A stretch of DNA of 27,077 bases from Lingula anatina. Lineage: Eukaryota > Brachiopoda > Lingulata > Lingulida > Lingulidae. The stretch is taken from positions 34,357 to 61,433 of the forward strand of contig NW_019775813.1 of NCBI RefSeq assembly GCF_001039355.2, given 5' to 3'. The position numbers and the translations under genes are program-made. Every line of letters begins with the position of its first letter. Position 1 is the stretch's first letter. The notes under the pieces were generated by a model. It was not told where the DNA came from, ran no database searches, and saw only the letters and a list, made by a program, of their open reading frames with translations. This document shows positions 18,855 through 27,077 of this stretch, in pieces.

Positions 18855-19814
18855 TTTAGAGGCGCAATTTCTTGTATGAGAGGAAACAAAATTCAATTTG
18901 AAGTAAGCTCAGAAAGATATCTTCAATCATTTTATTTTCAACATCGAAATTGTGAAATAATCGTTTCTTCTTTAAAAGATGAAGTCGTCATGGTTTGATT
19001 CACTAGATCTCGATTACAAATGCATAATCAATGTGTTCTTTTTTGGTGATGGTGGGGGGGGGGGTAATTCAATCGCACCCCTAGCTCGATTGACATTGTG
19101 CGAGTAGTTGCGAATATCAGAAATGGTCTCTAATGCACTATGAAAATCAGGGAGTAAAATTCAATGAAGGAGTTTACTTTCGCTTCCAACACCAATGTAC
19201 CAGTATTTACCATTGTAACTCGCCTCGACTTCCAAGCTTTATTACTTCTCCATGCAGCAATGCACATTACGAGTGCAAATAAAAAGGATCGTAGATGGAT
19301 TTATCGTAACGAAGTAACATTATAAAACAATAATTACTAATAAATAAATTAGGGTATTTTATTGTACTCAAACTATCATTGCGGGGTTTTTTATCACAGT
19401 CATCTCTTGTCACTGCAAGTTCATGTCTTCACTGAGGACGGCTACAGTCACCATGATACAGCAAATAAACCCACGAGTCTCAATCCTTCTTCCATTTCTA
19501 TGCCCCATATAAGGAGACGAGGGAGAACAAGTTTGATCTTTTAGATCTAATATTAGCATGAGTCAAAGGACCCGTGTTGCGTTACCGCTTTCTGCATTCA
19601 CCGCAGCTTATGTTGACGCAAGCTAAGATCGTTAACAAAAGAGAGACTGGGATACGCTTTACGCCTACCTGGGTACTTAGGAGGCCCAGGTCATGCTGAA
19701 TAATAACCTGTGACGAAATATTTGCAGGGTCATTGACTCACGTTTCTTACTTCCGACCCCGCTGCACTCGGCGCTGTGTGTGAGAGATAAAGAGTGAGTG
19801 AGCGTCTGTGAGTG

Positions 19815-19823
19815 TATATAAAG
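19815..19823 (+). promoter_or_regulatory. TATA box of the GPI-type gene (redundant copy)
   Basis: TATATAAAG 88 bp before the ATG at 19903; repeated identically at 21825. Confidence 0.7.
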
Positions 19824-19902
19824 TCGTGACAGCAGCACTGATTAACATACATTACATCTCTCTGTCTTGTTCATTACGTCCACTCGTTCGACAACAGGAA
19901 CC

Positions 19903-20686
19903 ATGAAGATACTGTTTTTCCTTGCGGTTGTTTTATTTGCCGGTAAGTGTTTTTGATGGGATAAGTTCAGAGATGCGCTTAAAGAAATTAAAACGTACTG
20001 CTATTAGAACTACAGGTCGTTCAGTAAATTTAAACTGTCATCGATATTTACGAATTATTTTCAAATGTCAGTGTTACCCCAAAGCCATGTTTTTTTTTTT
20101 CTTTGGGGGGGGGGCAGAAACTGTTATAGCGGTTAGATAGGATGTGCAAGTGCATGTACACCTTATTAATTACCTACTATTATGTACCTAGCTTTAAAGA
20201 AAAAAATAAGCAAACGGTGCGAAGAAATCCATATTTGTTCAAGATGTGTATTGTTTCACTAAATAGCTACATTATTCAACAACCTTCAACTGTATAAACA
20301 ATTCACAGAATTGTCTGAAGAAAATTAAGTGCATTTTTCTCATCAGTGGGTGCAGATGGAGAAAACTAAAAAATTACGCAAGTTCAGTAATATTATAGAG
20401 GTAATTGAATACATTCATCTAAAAGAACAGTACAGTACAATAGGCATGAATGCGAACTGTGCGTTTTATCAATCCTAAGCCAGCAAATGCGGATCAGGAT
20501 ATTTTAACCAAATGTTATTCTCTCTCGTTCTGTCTCTCCAGGGCCGGTGCAGCGGTCTCAGGGCGTCGATCCAGGGGGCGATTTTTGTTATCAGCAGAAA
20601 GACAGATGTAGCCAGATGCTTCCCACCATGGACCTGTGGTTCAACTGGCCTACTTTCAATAACACGCAGCTCCGGGACTTTTGCCT
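19903..20686 (+). CDS. Redundant copy of exons 1-2 of the GPI-anchored Cys-rich protein gene
   Basis: Exon 1 (19903-19942, signal peptide) and exon 2 (20542-20686) are the same as 21913-21952 and 22552-22696. No exon 3 follows before the gap. It should be treated as an assembly duplicate of the gene starting at 21913, not as a second gene, unless long reads show otherwise. Confidence 0.8.
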
Positions 20687-20864
20687 GTAAGTAATCATGG
20701 TAAATATGATCCCTCTTTTTCTCATCTCTCAAACACGCATGTAACATAAGTAACCACTTAATTAATCACCATCACCGTTCGAGGTTTGAAAAGCCAACAA
20801 AAAATATATAGCACAAGCTTGAACCGCTTAGTCATTTTATATGTGATTATCAGATTAAAATTCN

Positions 20865-22873
20865 TTTAGAGGCGCAATTTCTTGTATGAGAGGAAACAAA
20901 ATTCAATTTGAAGTAAGCTCAGAAAGATATCTTCAATCATTTTATTTTCAACATCGAAATTGTGAAATAATCGTTTCTTCTTTAAAAGATGAAGTCGTCA
21001 TGGTTTGATTCACTAGATCTCGATTACAAATGCATAATCAATGTGTTCTTTTTTGGTGATGGTGGGGGGGGGGGTAATTCAATCGCACCCCTAGCTCGAT
21101 TGACATTGTGCGAGTAGTTGCGAATATCAGAAATGGTCTCTAATGCACTATGAAAATCAGGGAGTAAAATTCAATGAAGGAGTTTACTTTCGCTTCCAAC
21201 ACCAATGTACCAGTATTTACCATTGTAACTCGCCTCGACTTCCAAGCTTTATTACTTCTCCATGCAGCAATGCACATTACGAGTGCAAATAAAAAGGATC
21301 GTAGATGGATTTATCGTAACGAAGTAACATTATAAAACAATAATTACTAATAAATAAATTAGGGTATTTTATTGTACTCAAACTATCATTGCGGGGTTTT
21401 TTATCACAGTCATCTCTTGTCACTGCAAGTTCATGTCTTCACTGAGGACGGCTACAGTCACCATGATACAGCAAATAAACCCACGAGTCTCAATCCTTCT
21501 TCCATTTCTATGCCCCATATAAGGAGACGAGGGAGAACAAGTTTGATCTTTTAGATCTAATATTAGCATGAGTCAAAGGACCCGTGTTGCGTTACCGCTT
21601 TCTGCATTCACCGCAGCTTATGTTGACGCAAGCTAAGATCGTTAACAAAAGAGAGACTGGGATACGCTTTACGCCTACCTGGGTACTTAGGAGGCCCAGG
21701 TCATGCTGAATAATAACCTGTGACGAAATATTTGCAGGGTCATTGACTCACGTTTCTTACTTCCGACCCCGCTGCACTCGGCGCTGTGTGTGAGAGATAA
21801 AGAGTGAGTGAGCGTCTGTGAGTGTATATAAAGTCGTGACAGCAGCACTGATTAACATACATTACATCTCTCTGTCTTGTTCATTACGTCCACTCGTTCG
21901 ACAACAGGAACCATGAAGATACTGTTTTTCCTTGCGGTTGTTTTATTTGCCGGTAAGTGTTTTTGATGGGATAAGTTCAGAGATGCGCTTAAAGAAATTA
22001 AAACGTACTGCTATTAGAACTACAGGTCGTTCAGTAAATTTAAACTGTCATCGATATTTACGAATTATTTTCAAATGTCAGTGTTACCCCAAAGCCATGT
22101 TTTTTTTTTTCTTTGGGGGGGGGGCAGAAACTGTTATAGCGGTTAGATAGGATGTGCAAGTGCATGTACACCTTATTAATTACCTACTATTATGTACCTA
22201 GCTTTAAAGAAAAAAATAAGCAAACGGTGCGAAGAAATCCATATTTGTTCAAGATGTGTATTGTTTCACTAAATAGCTACATTATTCAACAACCTTCAAC
22301 TGTATAAACAATTCACAGAATTGTCTGAAGAAAATTAAGTGCATTTTTCTCATCAGTGGGTGCAGATGGAGAAAACTAAAAAATTACGCAAGTTCAGTAA
22401 TATTATAGAGGTAATTGAATACATTCATCTAAAAGAACAGTACAGTACAATAGGCATGAATGCGAACTGTGCGTTTTATCAATCCTAAGCCAGCAAATGC
22501 GGATCAGGATATTTTAACCAAATGTTATTCTCTCTCGTTCTGTCTCTCCAGGGCCGGTGCAGCGGTCTCAGGGCGTCGATCCAGGGGGCGATTTTTGTTA
22601 TCAGCAGAAAGACAGATGTAGCCAGATGCTTCCCACCATGGACCTGTGGTTCAACTGGCCTACTTTCAATAACACGCAGCTCCGGGACTTTTGCCTGTAA
22701 GTAATCATGGTAAATATGATCCCTCTTTTTCTCATCTCTCAAACACGCATGTAACATAAGTAACCACTTAATTAATCACCATCACCGTTCGAGGTTTGAA
22801 AAGCCAACAAAAAATATATAGCACAAGCTTGAACCGCTTAGTCATTTTATATGTGATTATCAGATTAAAATTC
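20865..22873. repeat. Second copy of the 2,009 bp duplicated segment
   Basis: Begins directly after the N at 20864 and continues into unique sequence holding exons 3-5, so this is the copy that is joined to the full gene. Confidence 0.85.
21825..21833 (+). promoter_or_regulatory. TATA box of the GPI-type gene
   Basis: TATATAAAG lies 88 bp before the ATG, inside a GTGAG/TGTGTG-rich stretch. Transcription probably starts near 21855, giving a leader of about 60 bp. Confidence 0.7.
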
Positions 22874-24037
22874 AGCAAAAGTTTTCAATCAGGTTAAAAG
22901 TACATCTTAATTGCACGAATACACGATCTGCCTTGTCACAAATACATGTACCTGTATTTCATGAGATATGTCAGTAACAATGCTGGTTATTTTCTGTTCA
23001 ACAGGAAATTAACAGAGTTGAAGACATGCACGACCCAGTTAAAAAGTAACCTGGGATGTAACGAGACCGCCATCACACTGGAGGCTGAGAGCGCTAACGC
23101 AGCCTACCTGTGCAGTGACGCTGGCAAGAAGAGTAAGTGTCTCGACTTCACATGAAAATCCGCTAGGAGATATGTTTTTAGGAAATATTTTAAACTGTCT
23201 GGGTCCTTAACCGCCCTTGTAAAATCTGCTGAAATAATCTACACTTTTTTGGAGCATAGGTTGTAAGATTTATTGAAGCATCTGTACCAAATTTAAATGA
23301 GTTGATGAAAAGGCATCTGACGGGTACTTCTTGCGAATTTTACCAATGTACTAGGTTTGATAGACACTGTTACAAGCCTCGGTCACTATCACATAGCTTT
23401 GTACAATGCCAGATCACAATAACCAACCTGTCGTAAGAACGGAATTTGTAGGCATGCTGGTGTTGCTGTGAACTGAACATAACTGCCTTATATATGACAC
23501 ACCGTTTATTTTATCAGAACGACCTGAATAAAAAAATAACAACATCAATAACAATTTCTGTACATGTACAAATATAATAATTTCCATGCGTTAACCCACT
23601 TCAGATTACCAGGACAACCTAGCTTGTTTTACTGAGAGCAGTAGGACCACGACCGTCGCCAGCTGCTACACAGATCACCTGGAACAAGCTTTTCTGCCTC
23701 CTAGCGCAGTAGACAGCGCAGACAGGGCCAGGAACTCGGACAGCGCTGATGAGATTTGCTAGTAAGTTGATGTGATGGGGGAATGCGCTAGGTGAGACGC
23801 GGTGTAGCTGATGACCGTTTTGTCTCACCTACAGCAATGGCTGAGTCAGTCTGAACTAAGAACAGTGACGAGCACATTTGTTTTAACACGATTAGACGGT
23901 AAATAGAGGTAATGGCTAAGCGTTAAAAAATAGTCATATCTGAAACTATTATTCATTATATTGATAGTGTATTTGTATCCCTGCAGTAAACAATAAACAT
24001 GCATAAGGTTAACCCTCTTTCGTATGTGTGTCTGGAC

Positions 24038-24101
<64 letters not shown>

Positions 24102-24543
24102 ATGCTGCAAGGACCAAACTTAATGCAAAAGATGAGGTGAGGCAGCAGTGCCAGTATATGGTACAGTGTACGGACGAAGAATAGGATATATTTATACTTT
24201 ATACTTCTAGCGCCTTTCTCAATTTCCTTTCCCTAATCCGCTACCTAATTTAATTTCCAGTAAACTGAACGAATACGTTAACTGCACAGGGACAGCATTC
24301 AGCCCATGTCGAGCTGCAGCAAGAGAAGTGGCCACGATGACTGCACTGGGGCTGTACAAAGTCTACATGCTTGATCCACAGATCACGCTTAAAGAGTGTG
24401 CCATCAATATGGAGGTGATGATTACCACCACCCCCGGGTCAACTAACCAGGGGTCAACGAGTGGAGCGAGGTCAAGGTCGTGGGGTTATGGCGCACACGT
24501 CGTCACCGGCATGTTGAGTCTTGCTGTCCTTGCACTGTCATAG
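21913..24543 (+). CDS. Secreted, probably GPI-anchored cysteine-rich protein with two six-Cys modules
   Basis: Five exons (21913-21952, 22552-22696, 23005-23132, 23605-23761, 24261-24543) join in frame to 250 residues; all introns are GT..AG. MKILFFLAVVLFAG is a signal peptide. The mature part has twelve Cys at 29, 36, 61, 70, 80, 98 and 112, 125, 156, 165, 173, 203, read as two six-Cys modules. FCLKLTELKTC in module 1 aligns with ICYKLNEYVNC in module 2. N-glycosylation sequons lie at N53, N81 and N164. The C-terminus has a Ser/Gly/Thr-rich stretch (about 212-235) and a hydrophobic end (VVTGMLSLAVLALS), as expected for GPI attachment. The phase-2 introns after C61 and C156 fall at equivalent places. 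I do not recognise the family; nematode DUF19-like or insect 27 kDa haemolymph glycoprotein-like folds are possibilities. AATAAA is at 24847. Confidence 0.85.
24041..24101. repeat. TG then GA microsatellite in intron 4 of the GPI-type gene
   Basis: A TG run with one C interruption is followed by a GA run. Confidence 0.95.
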
Positions 24544-24846
24544 ATGTCGCTGCAGTAATAACTTTGTTCTGTCATCATTGTCATTACCATTATTGTCATT
24601 GTTAGAATTGTAAATCAATCGTGGTGACAGCGTTGATCGTTGTTGCTTTGAGTATGACGTTTGTCTAATCTGCTGGAGAGACTTTAAAATTAGGAGAACT
24701 AGGCGGGGATAATTTTTGCAGTCTTTTAAATGTCGCTTAAAATTACATTTAAATTTAATTTTAAAACTGTGAAGTCTATCTTCCAAATACTTTGAAGTCC
24801 ATACAGAACCACAAGGCATATTTATTCTATGTTACCTGATTTTTTC

Positions 24847-24852
24847 AATAAA
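24847..24852 (+). terminator. Poly(A) signal of the GPI-type gene
   Basis: AATAAA 304 bp after the stop codon, in an AT-rich stretch; it ends about 95 bp before the Tc1-like element. Confidence 0.6.
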
Positions 24853-24948
24853 AACATTATTTTAGTAAATGCACGACTACGTTGTCATTATATATTTTAT
24901 TTTATTGTACTAGTATTATCCACCCATGTGTCTTGTACCTTAAATGTA

Positions 24949-26610
24949 CAGACTTGACATTTAATATGGAATATTTCAGTTTTAAAGGTATACCTAGGTA
25001 AAAATGCGTTCTTTATTGAAAAAACTCAGATCTCATATAAGATATCTGACTGGAGGAGTGTGAAGACAGGTGTGTCTCTACCAATTAACTGATTACCAAG
25101 TCTGATGCATTGCTGCATTGTGTGATATGCAGTGATTTAATTGGGTAGTGCTCCTTTGGGCTGGTCAAAGCTTGGCTTTGGCGAGGCATGGTTCTGTCAA
25201 AAATGTATACATATGTCGGCAACCATTGCATAGAAGAATTTGAAATTTTGCATGCAAGCGGTCGGTTTTGCAGTGCGTAAAATAAGTTAAGCATTGTTTA
25301 TCAAAATCGTTTAGCTGTGCCAGAATGGCGCGAAAAAGACAGACATTGCCAGACAGATTATTGCCCCAAACGGAACTGTCCGCACAGTTTCATAGAGTAA
25401 TGCCCCGGGTTATGTACACACACAGACAACACGTCCAATGTATCGATATCTTACCACCAGGATACAGGACTCAATGTCCTTCAGGAAATGCTGCTACAAT
25501 TAAACCAAAACCACCTAGTCCGTTTTAAATGAGGGGCAAATTGTCACCAAAACGCGTTTTTCAAGGCGCTAAGCGAAGACCAAAATGGTTTCAGCAGATG
25601 AGGATATAAGGCGACCTCTGAGGAAGTCACTGTAAACAGCAAAACAGCGTAGTCTGTTTCTCTAATGAATTGGGGACCATTACCGTTTCTGGGTAGAACA
25701 CTGAAATCGCGTTGTTTTCTTTATTGAGGTCAGATTTCACATGTACCGCTTAATTGGTCAAAACAAGTTTACAGACATCCTGGCGAGGCCTACGACAAGG
25801 TGTGTGCCGCTTCTGAAGTGACTAGGGCCATTGACAGCGTCAATATTTGGAGTTGATACCACATTGGTGCCAAAACACCAATGGAAGTCATCGATGAAAA
25901 CCTGAACCAGATCAAATTAAGGAATAATCTGGGAACCATTTGACTATCATTTGATAGGGGGCACCTTAGGAACAGTTTTAGGTTGCACGATCAGATTGCT
26001 GGTTCACACAGAGAACTTTTTATAGCAGATAACTTACAGAACCAAATGAATAAGCAGCTACCTTGGTCATCAAAATCGCCATATTTGAACCACTTTGACA
26101 ATATGTGGTTCGGTCAATAGTCGCCGAATCAACGGCCTGCATGTCCTACAACAAAACTGAACCAAATTGGACAAGTTTTAACCGTTGACTGGAATTTTAT
26201 TCCAGATTAAATTCTAAAAAAACTATCGCAAGAAATGCCTTGCCTCTTGAAAGCTCTGGTAGCAGGAAGATAAGGTCAGGCATAGCAGCGACTGTTACTG
26301 TGACTAGACACTGACATGAGGGTCCTTTGTGGGTCGTGTAACTCTTTTAAAGACGATAATTTGGAAGATATGGAGATCCAAAATATCGCTTTCAATGGTT
26401 GTCGTATGACTTTAAATTGGCAATGCATTTTTGTTTGCTTCACTGGCGAAGTCAATTAAAGAACTGATGTCGCAATGATATGGAACATTTTATCAAAAGT
26501 TATTAAAACACGATTTTAATCCTTATTTTTATTTATCAGTCTGCAAAATAGGAAAAAAACTGATGAATAATGATTTAGAAAAAAATATTCCACATTAAAT
26601 GTCAAGTCTG
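24949..26610 (+). mobile_element. Tc1-like transposon, full-length but dead
   Basis: Inverted ends of 28 bp starting CAGACTTGACATTTAAT lie at 24949-24976 and, inverted, at 26583-26610, with one mismatch. TA flanks each side (24947-24948 and 26611-26612), the Tc1/mariner target duplication. The total length of 1,662 bp is typical for Tc1 elements. It contains a transposase relic on the plus strand. Confidence 0.85.
25325..26330 (+). pseudogene. Tc1-family transposase relic
   Basis: The frame is broken by many stops and shifts but keeps family landmarks. It starts MARKRQTLPDR. GAKTPMEVIDENLN (about 25867-25910) matches the stretch after the second catalytic Asp region. LPWSSKSPYLNHFDNMW (about 26058-26108) matches the usual LPWPxxSPDLNPIExxW block. 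Then come DWNFIPD and a C-terminal Arg/Leu-rich remnant. In the SPDLNPIE block the Asp is Tyr and the catalytic acidic position reads FD. No functional transposase can be made. Assignment rests on motif order and on the flanking inverted ends. Confidence 0.75.
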
Positions 26611-26698
26611 TATAATTTCTTGCTACCGTGGATTATTTTTTAAACGAAAATAATTTAAAATTAAGTATAAAAGTTTCAAAAACTTAAGATAACTTTAC

Positions 26699-26892
26699 CT
26701 ACCGATAGGTGGAGTCACGTACATACAAGTACGCACACAACCGTTGAAACAGCATTTCTGACTAAACTGTCCACACTCGGTATCCAGTCGGCATTGTCTT
26801 GCTTGGCAGGGCCCTCTAGCGGCCTGTCCCCAGACTTTTGGGCAAGAAGTTAACGTTTTCCATGGACTGTCTCCTTGCATGGACTCTACATC
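26699..26892 (-). CDS. WAP-domain exon of a minus-strand gene
   Basis: An internal exon with a likely acceptor ATTCAG/GATG at 26892 and donor GGTAG/GTAAAG at 26699. It encodes about 64 residues with eight cysteines in the four-disulfide-core order: SCPKVWGQ, GPCQARQC, DTEC, KCCFNGC, RTC. The KCC pair, the D-x-x-C before it and the C-x3-C end are WAP (whey acidic protein) hallmarks. WAP domains occur in secreted protease inhibitors and antimicrobial or matrix proteins. The rest of the gene is not seen: neighbouring exons lie in unread or unrecognised sequence, so partners and length are unknown. The Tc1-like element ends 87 bp further on in its downstream intron. Confidence 0.8.
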
Positions 26893-27060
26893 CTGAATGA
26901 TTTAAAATTCAAAATACAGTCAAATAATTTATCTTAGATTATTGAAATGTAAATAGGCCTACTGGACGATCACGGCAAAGAAGAGTTAATGATTTAAGGT
27001 TCATGTGCTGTAAATGCCCACTTCTCAATCTGAGCATTAATTTTTTTCAGTGGTGGATTT

Positions 27061-27077
27061 GGGGGGGGGGGGGGGGG
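27061..27077. repeat. Poly-G run at the window end
   Basis: Seventeen consecutive G to the last base. It may continue outside the window or mark a low-quality contig end. Confidence 0.9.

Larger units (their letters stand above)
18855..20863. repeat. First copy of a 2,009 bp duplicated segment ending at a gap
   Basis: It matches 20865-22873 at a constant offset of 2,010 and I saw no difference, even in the poly-G runs. It ends exactly at the N at 20864. It carries the promoter, exon 1 and exon 2 of the GPI-type gene. A perfect copy next to a gap is typical of two overlapping contigs that were placed side by side. Confidence 0.85.

Noticed and set aside
20475-20747. 90-codon minus-strand frame opposite exon 2 of the GPI-type gene
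   Set aside because: Shadow of a well-supported exon; duplicated only because the contig overlap is duplicated.
23999-24184. 61-codon frame spanning the TG/GA microsatellite
   Set aside because: Simple-sequence translation within intron 4 of the GPI-type gene.
27041-27060. Pyrimidine tract plus CAG that looks like a plus-strand splice acceptor near the right end
   Set aside because: It leads into a poly-G run with no readable exon.

Overview
The window is eukaryotic genomic DNA: intron-split genes with GT..AG junctions, TATA boxes, AATAAA signals, microsatellites and DNA-transposon relics. The mix (pogo-like transposase with a C-terminal zinc finger, Tc1 and Harbinger-type elements, WAP-domain exon, unmerged divergent haplotypes) fits a marine invertebrate. 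A lancelet is my best guess, but nothing seen here proves it. Two single Ns (14327 and 20864) mark contig joins, and both sit next to sequence that appears twice.

Layout. 1-1990: transposon debris (a pogo-type transposase tail on the minus strand, a ~190 bp MITE-like repeat, and a 427 bp element with 17 bp inverted ends). 1990-18300: a head-to-tail array, all on the plus strand, of seven paralogous genes plus one partial extra copy, with start codons roughly 2.2-2.3 kb apart. Each gene has a short exon 1 (Cys-rich N-terminus, first membrane segment, start of a short loop) and, after a phase-0 intron, an exon with a conserved start (CQGVVSD), a second membrane segment, a Cys cluster and a tail that often carries PPDY (a PPxY motif) and QIHVIRHVT. 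Copies 1 and 2 are best read with a third exon; copies 4-7 encode the same tail without that intron. I do not recognise the family.

18855-24865: a gene for a secreted, probably GPI-anchored protein of 250 residues with twelve cysteines in five exons. Its promoter, exon 1 and exon 2 appear twice because 18855-20863 and 20865-22873 match over 2,009 bp across an N, most likely unmerged overlapping contigs. 24949-26610: a dead Tc1-like transposon with both inverted ends and a TA duplication, just downstream of that gene's poly(A) signal. 26699-26892: one WAP-domain exon on the minus strand, belonging to a gene that continues outside the window. The end is a run of 17 G.

How the parts relate. The array promoters share one architecture: a GAAA-GC-GAAA-like element (read on the minus strand) 94-101 bp before each ATG, then a conserved block, then a TATA box or its remnant 30-60 bp before the ATG. 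This suggests co-regulation, and the element resembles the IRF-binding consensus. Within the array the tails diverge fast: PPxY has been lost three times, one copy has a nonsense codon, and an intron appears to have arisen in a 36 bp tandem duplication.
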